Below, in pieces: positions 53,001 through 64,000 of a stretch of DNA of 64,000 bases. A model generated the notes under the pieces. The model saw only the letters and a program-made list of their open reading frames with translations, was not told where the DNA came from and made no database searches. The stretch lies in assembly GCA_015501075.1 (NCBI GenBank), contig JADNYJ010000010.1, forward strand, positions 124,001-188,000, given 5' to 3'. A program made the translations under genes and the position numbers. Within the stretch, counting starts at the first letter, position 1, and every line of letters begins with the position of its first letter. The stretch is from Gymnopilus junonius (lineage: Eukaryota; Basidiomycota; Agaricomycetes; Agaricales; Galerinaceae).

Positions 53001-53748
53001 ACGGCCAACTTCGCCCACAACAGAACTCCTTCTTCCTTGTCCCTTGGTTCCGAGTGATAAGTGGCGAAGGGCCAAATGTCGCGGTAAGCATACACGCCCA
53101 GAACTGATAGCAGGACCAGGGTGAGGTATCTTAATGTCCAATTTGACTTTTGTTGAGTGTAGAACGTTGCAAACGCTAGCAGAGTCGTATAGGCCTTGAA
53201 GGAATATATAAATAGGAGACTAGATATGATATTAAGGACTCACGAATGTAAGAGTCATCCAATATTCGGGACAATTGATAAATTGCTTCCCATGACTTTC
53301 TTTGCGTTCTTGGACAGGAGTGATGCCCGACAGATACAGCAGCGTAAGGCAACCGGCCAAACGCGCCGCCATGAACCCAAAAATTACAAATCCACCCAAG
53401 GTATGTGGGACGCTCTTCAATCTGTGAATCATCCCTTCGCGGCGGGTCCCAACGTTGACCGGTTCGATATTGATTGAACCATCTTCGTTCTGTTGCTCGA
53501 CTTGAATACCAATGATGCCATTGATCAGAGCACCAAGAAGTTGTAGACCTAGAAAAACTCCGGACAAGCCCAAGGGTAGAACGCGTAGATCAATCCTAGA
53601 AAAGAGAGGACATGATTGAGATCGGTGAAAGCATGAGCAGACACTCATGATCAACAGACACTAGAAATGCGAATGCTTACGTCTCCAAGTTAAGCTGAAC
53701 GATATGCCTCAAGTTCTCGAATTGAGATAATACCAGTGGTAGAATCAT
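47094..53748 (-). CDS. ABCC (MRP-type) ABC transporter
   Basis: Full ABC exporter with an extra N-terminal membrane domain (53748 to about 52700), two TMDs and two NBDs. NBD1 (about 50850-49990): Walker A GPTGSGKTS split by an intron near 50550-50600, signature LSGGQKARVTLARAI, Walker B IILLDDVLAALD. NBD2 (about 48420-47270): Walker A GRTGSGK, also split, signature LSVGQRQILALARAM, Walker B LLILDEATSAID, then TVAHRLQTIMDADKI. The signature pair is typical of subfamily C. TMD1 carries a Ser/Thr-rich insert of about 100 residues (51880-52230). Substrate unknown: vacuolar conjugate or drug export is usual. The start is uncertain (ATG 53748 chosen) and the frame is unclear near 52560-52600. Many exons; not every boundary was resolved. 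Confidence 0.9.
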
Positions 53749-54572
53749 CGAAGCCGTCCGATGCAGTTCTTCACGACTGATGCAAAGCGGGATAGCAACG
53801 CCGATTACAAACGATGGTTGAAAGAGATGTAAATGTTACTAGCTTCCCAAAGTTGAAGAAAATTATTAGCAGACACTTGGTGGATGCGGTAGCGCCGTCC
53901 ATTTTCGCGTTGTATGTATATATGTATCTTCGCAAAAACGAGTAAGGTAGCACATGGAAGTGTCAAGCGAGGCAGCCATACTGAGCCTCGTCAGGACCCA
54001 CGACACTAGAGGACGCGTCAACACGCGTAAGTACTACAGCGACCTTTGAGGGGTACTTGAACAGATGATATTACCACTTGTGGAAAATCCTTGAATTAAG
54101 AGACTCGGACATGCGGGCTGCTACAAAAGAATTGTCATGCTCGATACAACCCTACGTTGGATTTTTTTGGAGCACTGACGCGTCCCATAAGTATACGCGT
54201 AATGGGTTTTTCTGGGGTCTTTCTCATGATGCAATCAAGCCTGAGGTGGGATTGCACTGCTACGTATAATCCGATGACTCTGAGCTCGACAGCTCGGGAG
54301 CGAATCGGGTCCTCTCGAAGGAAGTGGAATGTGAGTCAAGGCGACAAAGCTCACGTGAAGAGAAATACGGTTCGCGGCTGGGAACTTCAGGTAGAAGAGA
54401 AACCACGTCACTGATAACCCATTAAATCAGTCCGGCGTTAAAGGTAGAAAAAAAAATCAATGTTAATATAATGTTGTGAGGTGGGTAGTGTAAGAGGTAG
54501 ATGAATTATACTAAAGTCCTTCCAATGCAAATGTATACTACAATTTAACTTTCAAAGATATGTCAAGATTAT
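53749..54572. other. ABC transporter promoter and AOX 3' region
   Basis: An 824-bp spacer. It contains four ACGCGT boxes (54013-54200), one CACGTG (54352-54357), and near 53800-53920 a possible alternative first exon for the transporter. No other gene seen. Confidence 0.45.
54013..54200. promoter_or_regulatory. Cluster of four ACGCGT (MCB-like) boxes
   Basis: ACGCGT at 54013-54018, 54023-54028, 54178-54183 and 54195-54200, 265-455 bp upstream of the transporter start at 53748. MBF binds this box at G1/S genes in yeasts; its use here is inference. Confidence 0.45.
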
Positions 54573-56302
54573 TTAATTGCCTCCGCTTTGTTTAGCCTGG
54601 ATCTGCTGGCTATGTTGCTCCATTATTTCATGCGATTCCGTTACATATTGTTCGGACTCTGAGCGCTGGAACCTAAAGAAAGTCAGAACAAATTATTTGA
54701 GTGGCCGAGGAAATCTTTCTTACTCAATCTTTGAACCTTTGATGTGCATGTCAGGTTCACGGAGTGCGAAAGGGTTGACATCCGTAGTGTGATTCAAGTT
54801 GGCAAGGCTGTGATTGACGAACCGATGAGTGGTTTCGTCTGACCTTACAGAGTAAATCACATCCAAGAGTTTCGCATCTGAAGGGAGGCGCCAGTAGTCA
54901 ATCGAAATTTCTGGAGCCGGGTGATTGGTCCTAGATGTGAAATATGAGGTGTGTGCCGAGTCACTCTCTGCTCGGAATTCACGTACCATTCGGGTATCTT
55001 TCCAGCTTCAAGATCAGCAATGCAGCGTGTGCTATAATGCAACGTTCATTACATGTCACAAGCTTCAAATTAAAACTCACTAAGTAATTACAGCTTCTTC
55101 TTCCAGATACCCCACAAAGCGATGACAACTTTTTGGAGAGAACAGGTAGGTTAAAACTAGAACACGTATCAGACATCTTTGGAAGTTATGATAATGGCTT
55201 GGACTTACAGAAAAGGTTATAGAAGACTCCCTGAGCTCCTAAAACCAGAAGACGCAGGAATACTGAGGGCTGTCGAATGGTCATGAAAGTCCTTGAAATA
55301 GGAATGAACAAAAGTTTTATGCAGTAGTATCCCCCAAGTCGACTCACATGAGGTGCATCCTTTCATTCTCGGCTTCCTCTAAGCAGGTGTGAATCCTGGA
55401 CGGTAGAATTAGTACAAGCCGGAACAAACGGAGTATGTGTCTCTTGCCATCCGCTGTCGCGACGCTAAAGGAAATCTAGTCAGCGTTAATGCGGTTTGAC
55501 GATCCCCAATAGCTCTTACCATCAATCGAAGACTTTGGAGATGACGCAGAGTTGCAGCGACCATTCCAGGCACTCCTGCGATACTCTCTAGGAAGAGGAA
55601 GCGCTGCAGAGGACTAAGAGTCAGATAAAAGATACAGAAAGAAAAAGATAGAGACTCGCCTCAAGCCACTGTTTCTCGGTGAGCAAGTAGCCAGCCTTAC
55701 GCAATTCTGCAATGGTCATGCCGGGCGCAGGAGGTGTTTCTATGTGTTTGTATCCAGAAACCAAGTCAAACATTGTTCGGGCGAGTTTGACTAGTCCATA
55801 GGCTATCTTGTCTGAAAAGGTCTTTGCATCGTGGTGCAAAACCTACCCGGCAGTAGATTATCAAAAAATCGAGGATGCGTATAAATTCAAAATAGGTCTC
55901 ACCTCCACAGCTTTGAGCTCGTCTACGGAATATACTGGGTGGAACAAGACCCAGTCTCCGCGCACCATCTCCGGCACAGTGCTCACGGCATCTGCTTTGG
56001 TTAGCTGAGAAGTGGCTGGAGACGAAGAGCCCGGAAGCTCCTCTAAAAAAAGGTAAATCCTCGTCGTTAAAAGACTACAAGTGACTGAAATACTCACGTT
56101 TATGACCTTCTGTCGCTTCTTGATGAGTCCTCGTCGTTGTTAACGTTCCATTGGGAGGTGCAGAGGAAGTAGCGAGCTGTCTGACAGCCGGGACATAGCA
56201 TTTCCCAAAAAGTGATAATGCGCCACGCTGGGTAGCCTGACATGGAACGGCCCTAAGCTTCAAGGTAAGTCGGGTCGACTTGGCCAACGAAGTCCTGATC
56301 AT
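54573..56302 (-). CDS. AOX1: Mitochondrial alternative oxidase
   Basis: Di-iron ubiquinol oxidase of the inner membrane that bypasses complexes III and IV. Eleven exons in phase: 56098-56302, 55903-56042, 55660-55842, 55520-55603, 55448-55464, 55348-55395, 55209-55291, 55081-55156, 54987-55031, 54724-54930, 54573-54672; 395 codons. Arg/Thr-rich presequence. Iron ligands sit in [36 protein letters not shown] and [10 protein letters not shown], all intact. Two introns use GC donors (GCGAGT at 55659 and GCAAGA at 55447) that are needed to give WLERFLFLES and SGWIHTCLEE. The C-terminus has a Gln-rich extension. Usually induced when the cytochrome path is blocked. Confidence 0.96.
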
Positions 56303-59300
56303 GATTGCGCAATAATGGGCAGCAATTGCGTCGGATAGTATCGGTTAGAATCGAGACTTGGAATGTTTGGGACGAGGCCCCCCGTCCAACATCCGTTTTT
56401 ATGTGTTCTCCATTCATCCATCCCTGAGACGTCCGAAACGGCGCACAGAGGAGTCAGAGGCTTCCGGTCCACACCGGCGGGTCCATATTCACGCTAATAT
56501 GAGCTTTGCCTGAAATTTCTTGAGCTTGCGGCAGCCTCTGGGGAAAGTTTATCATAAAATATCACAAGCGTCATTGGAAGTTATCCCAAGAGGAGAGCCT
56601 TTCAGGCTTCAGCCAACCATGAGTTTCGGATTGAGAGCATCCGGAAAAGCTTCCACTTTCATGCGGAAGTAGTCGTGGGAAATAGATACTCTTTATATCT
56701 GCTTTCAATCCCCGCGACACTCATCACCGGCGGCTATCGTTCGCATTCCTAAAATAACTCTCGCTACTCCTCTTTTGGGCATCAAAAGGCGGGAGCAAAT
56801 CGCTCAACCAACCGAGATAGCTTTCATTGTTCTACACGGAAATAAGAAATGTCTCTTATCTATTCACTAGCGACGACGATACAGAGTTTACCCACAAGCG
56901 AAATCTAGGGTATAAAGTTATTTTTATGCCCTGCCACGCAGAGCAGGCCTGTGGATCGTCGAGAAATCAAAAGCCATGTGTCCATTGGCACAAGACTACT
57001 GGCTCTAAACGAGCAGAACATGAGGAGCCCTTTTTCTTCCGCGAACGTCTAGCGATTTGACAGGATCTAATACACTCACGCAACTGTCCCCTCGGATTTT
57101 GTTGGCGAGATCCTATCTGAGATATGGATCATTTGACTGTAACAACATTTTCCTAGCATGCCATCAATAACATCATTACCTACAATGTTCCAGCACGAAA
57201 ATCTTATTCGAACAGAGGCCCAGGAGGGAAGTCTAGTCCATTGACAGAGCCAATTAAGCCGCCAATAGCCAGTCGTCTCACAACATGGAACTCCGCGAAG
57301 TGTCTGTACTTAAAAACCTTTATTTGCTTCGTGAACCTATGATCAGATCATAGACTCCACATTCACATATCGGAGTCCGGTGGGCATGCTCAGCCATTCG
57401 TCCCATGGCCGACGCCAGGGATTTCAGCGGCACTGTATGACGACACCACTATGCAGATAGACACGTTCGAAAGAACAGAAACTCTTCCTCTAAATTTACC
57501 CCCGCATTCCCAACATACAGACTGTGATCGATCGCTACAACATATAGATAGTGTTCGTACCGTCGTTTCCGCCGACAGATTTCGAATCCATGCAACTCCT
57601 CGAATTTGGCAGCAGTCGACCAGGAATCTGCGTTGGAGACCTTTTCCGTAAGAGTGGATATAGAACTCACGTGGAGGATGATCGGAATCCCTTGACTAGA
57701 ACTCAGCGAAGCCAAGTACCTGCATTTTACAGAAGTTTACAGAGTGGGGGCAGCAGAGTTTAATCTTTCATTCATAAGCACGTGCTGCAGGCCTTGCAGT
57801 GCGACTACATTGTCAGCTGTCAGCGCTTGAAGTGCTGTAACTCCGCCAAGGGGACACTGGAAAGAGGGATACTTGAACAGTTCAGGCAAGGTTAGGCGAC
57901 GACCTGGAAGAGTGATCCGAAAATAAACAATCAATGTCCAGACTCCATATGGCAGAGATGGTAAGGATAAGGAAATCGGCTATTTCTTTCCACCTTTATC
58001 AAAAAAAAAAAAAACGAGAACGAGTCTCGAAACGGAATTGGTAGGCCTGTTGCGGGGAAGCAGGGTGCCTACTCCCTGAGGGGAATAAATTTTGACTCCG
58101 CGAAAGCTGGAGCGATCGCTCGAACATCCATTTATTTTGTGTCCATAAAGGTAATGACACGAGGCCGTTCAAAAAGCGAGTCGAAAGGGCAATTCATTAA
58201 GGTGTCGAGCCAAAACAAAATAGAAAAAAGTACATGCATAGTATTCTTCTTCCGAAACTATACGAGGAGGGGGGTAACGTAGCAGCAATTGACGCATGTA
58301 GGGGTGGTCACTAAATCAGGACTATAGTTTCAAGGTGAGCGTACATGGGCCTTGGGCGACTTCTCACTCGATCAGCTGTAGAATTAAGATGTGTAGAGCG
58401 AATGGGAAAAATTCGCATCCCGGGACTGCCGCTAAGCTTTGATATATGATCAACGTCAAAGAGAGTTTATGAGTAAGAGTTGACTAGGGCCCAGAAAAAG
58501 GCGAACTGCCAATGGCGAACGACAACTGAAGACGTGATTGCTGCAAGTGAACGGTAGGCGACACGGAACCGAATAAATGGAAAGGGTTGTGAAGATAATG
58601 AGAATTGAACGTTCGTCCAGATATACACTTATCGATGTTCTTGAAAATGAGGCACGGAAAAATTGAATATCTTGATGAAGAGAGAGATTTAGGATTTTTT
58701 TCAATAATGGCCCGCAGTAGTACCTCGAATGGAGCTAAAGGAGTCTGCATTGGTTAGAGATGCGGACCCATGACGATGTTAGATGGGACGGTAAACGGAT
58801 TTGTTCCAGGTCAGCGACATGAGACTTTCATTTCCGAGGGATGATAGAACAGATTCATATAACCGTTCCCACCTAAAGGAGGGGGCAAGGACCCGGTTAT
58901 GGTTGAGGTGGGCCGGGAAAGCGTTTGCAGATACCGGCCAAAAGGAAACCTGGTCGTCGAATCAAGCAAAAGGGCAGGCTGTATGATGATAGATCAGGTA
59001 CGGTGCAGGAAAGAGGAAGGTCAGTATAAAGTTGGCCGGCATGTTTTGATGATGCCTGAGAATGGATGTGGCAGCCAATGGAGAGAGAGAAGGGGAAGGA
59101 AGAAGGGTGCCAGACGAGAGCCGCGTGTGGGTGCTATTGAACATGACTAGAATGCTATTGGTGCCGTGGAAAGGCAGGAAGGATAGGAAGCCAGATTCGA
59201 CGGAGAAATTGAAGATTTGGAGGAGGGAAAATGTGGGAGCGGATCGGACAGGTAAGAAAACAAGCGTATTCGGAATTTGGTAAGCCAAAGCGCTGAGCGG

Positions 59301-59545
59301 GGACAATGGACCAAGCAACTGTCTGCCGACTGGTGCGTAGCAAGGAGGAACGACCAGACAGGATCGGGCAGGGCAGGGACAAGCGGTTGCCAACAGGAGA
59401 CAAGAGAGGACAATGTAGAGACTGAAAAGTACAAGGGAGGCGGGGGATAAACAAGAACGGGAGATCGACCGGAAAGGGAAGGAGCAGCAATAGACGGAAA
59501 TTTAGGTTTGAGAGGTTATCTCTGGAGTGTTTATAAAACAGAGGC
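56303..59545. other. 3.2-kb gene-free stretch upstream of the CENP-B-type gene
   Basis: It holds the AOX promoter and a long upstream region of the next gene. From about 58800 to 59520 the plus strand is purine-rich, so minus-strand open frames there are low-complexity shadows. A14 run at 58001-58014. A possible hairpin lies at 58040-58072. No gene supported. Confidence 0.5.
58040..58072 (+). other. Possible RNA/DNA hairpin
   Basis: GTAGGC pairs with GCCTAC and an inner TTGC with GCAG-type bases around a GGGGAA loop, shortly after an A14 run. By eye only; it may be chance. Confidence 0.25.
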
Positions 59546-61034
59546 ATGGAATCTTGGGATGGCATCCACCCGATGGAAGCATCTCCCCAGTACGACAGCA
59601 GCCAGTGGTACGCCCCCCTTCCCAACCCATACGCGCCGGAGGGCTCCATCTATCGGCCGTACCCCTCGCCAGCGCCGTCGGACCCCTCGCCGTTGCCGCG
59701 CCCACACCAGCTGCTGGACACGGACTACCACAGCCAAATGAAGCCGAATCCCGGCCCGACGCGTGCTCATGTGCAGGGGCGACCGCCGCACGCGTCAGAC
59801 TACTCTAATGTCTGTCTTTCCGTCCTTCCGCTGCCCTTAGCGCTGCTCACCCCTTCCAGCCTAGCATGGCCTGTCACCATCTCAAGCCCGCCTCCATCGT
59901 TTCTCCCTATCACCTCTTTCCTCGCTCCCGTGCCGGGTCCGCCGGCCACTCCCCTGCACCCAGCTCCGCATCCCACTCCTCGCGTCCTCCCCTGTCCGGC
60001 CCTGTCCGCACCAGGCTCAAGCAGCCTAAGCAGCGCCTCCGCGACAGCGATCGCAGGAATATCTGCCTCTACCACCTCGACCATCCAAACGCCCGTCAGG
60101 AAGACATTGGCGCCGCCTTCAATGTCGAGAGAAGCACCATCAGCAAGATTCTCAAGTCCAAGGATAAATGGCTCAAAATTAACCCCGATGACGATGCCAA
60201 TGAGACTTCCTCGAAACACAGGTCACATCTCTTCATCCTGTTTTCTTTCTTTCCTTTGCTCACCAAGCCATTAGACCCTCTAAATTCCCAGAGATTGAGT
60301 TGAAGATGCTCCATGCCCTCCAGGATTGGGCTGAGCGTGATATCAGCATCACCGACAGTCTCATCCGCGATCGTGCTCTTGAAATTGCCAAAGATTTTAA
60401 CATCAGCACGGATAGATTCAAGGGCAGCTCGGGCTGGATCGAGAACTTCAAACACCGTAATGGTATCAGTCGCGGGGAATGGCACAAGGCAAAGAGTCGT
60501 TCTCCTCATCTAACCCTTTCCTATGACCCACCCGTTCACATCACAACGACTCTACATGATCAATCGACAGGAACTCCTTCCAGTGACGCGTCTTCTCCTT
60601 CCCATCACTCTCAGGCGGTCCCGAATTCTGAGAGCCAAGTGGTCGATCAGCATTGGTCTCCTCAGGACCATCCCCGCCAACAGCCTCCCCTAGTCCTTGA
60701 CCCTGTCCTGCAAGGCACATCAGTAGCCTCCAACAATATGCATGAACACCACCAGACTGCCATCCAACATTCCCCTCAGCAGGTCTCCTACGACTTCAAC
60801 GCGTTGTACGGACCAGGCACCCATGTCCCACATGGCCCCTATCAGGGTCCTATAAACGTTGAGCGACCGACATTCACAGAAGCCGAGATCGGCCTCAACA
60901 CCCTCATCACGTATGTCGACACGGATTCAAATGGCAAGACTCTGCTCAAGCCTCATGAGAGGGCGCTACTGGGCCAGATCAAATGTGCGCTGTTCCAATT
61001 CGCTAACGGAATCCCCTATGAACGGCCCGGTTAA
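59546..61034 (+). CDS. CENP-B-type helix-turn-helix DNA-binding protein, transposase-derived
   Basis: Exons 59546-59809, 59860-60221 and 60275-61034; 461 codons in phase. A Pro/Ser/Tyr-rich N-terminus is followed by the first HTH (RRNICLYHLDHPNARQEDIG, then VERSTISKILKSKDKW) and the CENPB-type second HTH (PSKFPEIELKMLHALQDWAE, RDRALEIAKDFNI, GSSGWIENFKHRNGISRGEW). The Ser/His/Pro-rich C-terminus lacks the DDE transposase domain of pogo/Tc5 elements, so this looks like a domesticated DNA-binding half used as a regulator or centromere-type protein. A TATA-like TTATAAAA (59531-59538) is only 7 bp before the ATG, so a start inside the frame is possible. Confidence 0.88.
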
Positions 61035-62586
61035 TGAAACCCTCTGTGACTTCCAATTTCCCTCTAAATCGCTTGGTATGAAAGCATATGTTGCATTCGT
61101 TTTTCGCTTCTGGTGGCGTGCTTTTTTTCTGTGCTATAGCATTTCTTTTCGTTTTCGGACGTTACTCGTTCCTGATTTCGATGATCACGACCTTATGTCC
61201 CCATTCCAATTTGACTCGCGACCGCGACGCTTTCAAAAAGGTACTTTGTTTCGACCATATCATGTAGCCATTTCTCAATATTTTATCTGGGACGATACCC
61301 ACCTCATACCAATCATTCTTCCTTTCCCTGTCATCTATAGCATCTTCGTCATTCCCATTCATCTCCACAACCCCCCTTTTGCCTTTTCCACCCCTTCCAT
61401 TCCACCTTCCTCCAACCAACCCACTGCATTGCGCATTCCCAGATCATCATATCGATCTTGTAATTCTACGATCATCTGCATCTACACACTTTGGACTCAA
61501 ACTCCAGAACTTTTTTGCATCGTACAATGTTTCATAGCATCCATACTCAATACAAGTTTACAACGTGCCTACACATGCACATGCCCGACGTCCGCGACCG
61601 AAGTCTTTCCTTCCCTCTGGACTCTGGAGCCCTTTCTTCGATCAGGTACTGTCGCTTGCCAGACCCAGGGTTAACGATCGGGTTAAAAGCACGCGAGGGG
61701 CGACGCATAGGGCGACCTCAGGGAATGGTTCTTCGGGGGTCGGCGTGGGCACTTTGTCTCTGATCATAACGCGGATTCATACATACCCCACCTCGAAGCG
61801 TTCTCACCTTCATGGGCATGGGGAGCTTCTCACTCCTCCTTTCACAGGACTGCCGGGCTCCTTATCCATGGAGTCTGCATTTTTACAATTACATATACAT
61901 CACCGCTACTTCTTCCCCCCCGTCTTTTCATCTGGACTCTCGACATTAATCTGGAGAGCTTGACGCCCGCTTTGGACCTTAGGGGCTTAGTTGGCATTCG
62001 AATATGTAATATGATATATTCAAATCATCATAGTTAAAAGATCCAAAATGCCCAATAATTCAAATAATTGGCAACTTGATTCTGTTGTTCTGTTTAAAGG
62101 TCTTGTCTATGTACAAAAAAGGGGTATTGGTTACGTTTTGTTCTGCCCGTCTACATTACTGAAAGAGAAATTCAAAATATCCTGTCATGATCATTAAACG
62201 AGAGCAGATTGTGAAAAGAAATCAAAGCACAAGAAAGATAATCCAAGATATTGAAGTGACGATAAATCAAACCATATGCCAGACAACGCCAGTGGTTGGA
62301 TGATGATGGTCCATGGAAGGGTCCTAAATCAGGAAATAACGGAAGGAAAAAAGCAAGACAAACGGAATCAAATGGACACGGAAGCGAAAACAACTCATCA
62401 GATAGAAAAAGGAAACTTGTGGATCCGTAACGAAAGAGAGGGAGAGACAACGGAAACAATGCAGGTTTTTACAACAACAGAGAAACAAGGTATCCAAGGC
62501 GTTGATAAATTACTACATACAAAGCCAAGAAGGCACCCCTGAAGAATGAGTCAGGGGGAAGTGGAGGGCGGTTCAGGTGGGTTTCA
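61035..62586. other. Gene-free convergent spacer
   Basis: It contains the long 3' side of the CENP-B-type gene and of the transcription factor. Open frames (61162-61419, 61565-61963, 62276-62542 and others) are T/C- or A-rich low complexity without resemblance. Nothing else seen. Confidence 0.45.
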
Positions 62587-64000
62587 TTATCCATATATGG
62601 ATGGCTTTGAGAAATTTCCAGCGCTTGCGGAAAAGTTTGCCTGTGGGCAAACAGGTTAGCAATAGCGTTACAGAGTCGAACGGAAAGAAGAGATGAGGGA
62701 TTGTCAACATACATGTGACATTCCATTCGTCCTGTCCAACATCATGTCGTCGACTGCCATTGCATGTGTATGGTGATGATGTGGTGACGATGTTCCACCT
62801 TGAACGCGTGGGGCAACAGTCGCCATATGGTGGAGTTCCATGTCACCAGTACGCACTCTGTTGAAGAGGCGGTTCATTTCGTTGGCTTGATCTCCCGCCT
62901 CCTCGTAAGCGTAGCTATATTGCTTCAAGCCAGCGATGCAGTTGGAAACTTCAGGCCGCCCGAGTCGGGCAAGCAGCGTCCCTGCAAGTATACAACTGAT
63001 ATGCATAACGGCCGGATCCAGGCGCTGAGAGAGAGAGGGGTCAATGATCTGATAAGCTCGAGAGTAACCTGTGCCATTGGACTCACAAGGTACCCATTCG
63101 ACGTTAATACACCTGCAAGACCTGCTATGCGTAGTGCACCGTGTAAAGCCTCATCCGCTACTTTCCGCTTGACCGTATCAATTTCCAAATGGTTGAGAGG
63201 AAGACCAATGGCTCCATTTAGCTCTTTGACGCCGAAATCGTCCAAGGCGTTGAATAGAATAATCCACATCACATGGTATGTAGCATCGCTGGAGCAGGAT
63301 GATACAGCCTAGAAAAAAAGAATGAAGGTAAAAGTGAGAATGCCTCTTTGTAAGTAAAAATTGCATTGGACTTGCAGAAACAAAGTCCCATTCGCCTTCG
63401 AAATTACTTGGGACGCCAACCAAATTGAGATATTTGTCTCTCCATTCAGTCAGTGCGTTCGAAAATGCACAGAGGTTCTCGAATGGTATGCCATCGGAAT
63501 CGGTAGCAGGCCGCCATAACTGCCTTGACATCTGGCGCGCTGTTCGTGCGAGTGAGTGAGCGGCCCGGTAATAACCCTATCAATGAGAAGAATCATCAAG
63601 GCCTATCCATTTCTAAAGCGGATGGAACATACCAAAAACTGTCAGAAGAAGTCGTAAGATACAGAACTTATTTTGTTGAGATAAAATAGAAAGCATACCT
63701 CTAATTGCTCCCTAGGAGATGGGGCAATTTGACCATCTGTCATTTCCGTGTTAATCGGGTCTGCTGTGTAGAAGTCGATATCGTAGTCGTCATCATCTAG
63801 AACAGGCTTTCGTCGATAATAAGCCGAAGCATACGCATCGGATATGCAAGTCATCCACCACGCAAAAATCATAGTCCCGCGGCTTTCTGGGTCTTGAATA
63901 TTTGCCATCACAGATTTATGATTGATCTTCATGAAAAACAGGTCAATGATGGAAGGAAGGCAATAAGAAAAATGCCAGAAAGATTGCATACTCACTCCTA
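62587..64000 (-). CDS. Fungal-specific transcription factor, C-terminal part
   Basis: The 5' part lies outside the window. Exons read here: 63996-64000 (fragment), 63699-63926, 63633-63638, 63376-63576, 63087-63308, 62713-63024, 62587-62640. The protein matches the middle homology (fungal_trans) region of Zn2Cys6 regulators: FAWWMTCISDAYASAYYRRKP, SPREQLEFLGYYRAAHSLAR, QLWRPATDSDGIP, LTEWRDKYLNLVGVP, ATYHVMWIILFNAL, and ALRIAGLAGVLTSNGYL. A His-rich stretch (SPHHHHTH) lies near the end. Exon 63633-63638 is a 6-nt microexon (Phe-Leu), and the intron at 63375-63309 begins with GC (GCAAGT). The zinc cluster itself cannot be seen; the target genes are unknown. Confidence 0.84.

Noticed and set aside
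55081..55156. Apparent frame break in AOX1 before [12 protein letters not shown]
   Set aside because: On re-reading, the run is five A (CCAAAAAGT), which keeps the frame. All eleven AOX1 exons then sum correctly.
58962..59649. Minus-strand Leu/Pro/Ser-rich open frames
   Set aside because: They arise from the purine-rich plus strand, with no motif, intron logic or family resemblance.

Overview
The window reads as nuclear DNA of a filamentous basidiomycete, probably an Agaricomycete. Genes are densely packed, are cut by many introns of about 50-65 bp with GT-AG (sometimes GC-AG) ends, and encode eukaryotic proteins of fungal type: peroxisomal BioF, alternative oxidase, pyruvate decarboxylase, Spo71, Pet127 and a CENP-B-type DNA-binding protein. 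I built the gene models by hand, joining exons where phase and protein family agree. There is no operon, CRISPR array or intact transposon.

Layout. 1-3.2 kb (minus): a secreted two-part protein cut by the left edge, then a small mitochondrial-type coiled-coil protein. 3.3-11.5 kb: POP1 (+), a borealin-like protein (-), ERG26 (+), CDC123 (+). 11.6-22 kb (all minus): delta-12 desaturase, BioF, POP5, dihydrolipoamide dehydrogenase, a casein-kinase-1-like kinase. 22.6-28.5 kb (+): pyruvate decarboxylase and an M3 metallopeptidase. 28.8-37.5 kb (all minus): a universal-stress-protein-domain protein, PET127, a secreted expansin-like protein, cyclin L. 37.6-43.4 kb: ARL8 (+), a SCOC-like coiled coil (-), RPN13 (+), NSE2 (-), mitochondrial S12 (+). 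43.5-56.3 kb (all minus): a Spo71-like PH protein, a large ABCC transporter, alternative oxidase. 56.3-64 kb: a 3.2 kb gene-free stretch, a CENP-B-type HTH protein (+), and a fungal transcription factor (-) cut by the right edge.

The content is mostly housekeeping: RNase P/MRP (POP1 and POP5, 10 kb apart), pyruvate and respiratory metabolism (PDC, E3 subunit, AOX), lipids (ERG26, desaturase), proteasome, cell division (borealin, NSE2) and mitochondrial expression (PET127, S12). Several neighbouring pairs are divergent with gaps of 120-260 bp, so they may share promoters.

I found no clearly new biological system. The most notable observations are: (1) single-base frame breaks, nearly all a missing base and mostly in homopolymers, in about six otherwise conserved genes while a dozen neighbours are intact; (2) six GC-AG introns; (3) four in-frame microexons of 6-12 nt; (4) an internal repeat in the tail of the CK1-like kinase; (5) a short AT-rich inverted repeat element near 36 kb. 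Exon ends were deduced by eye, so boundaries are provisional.
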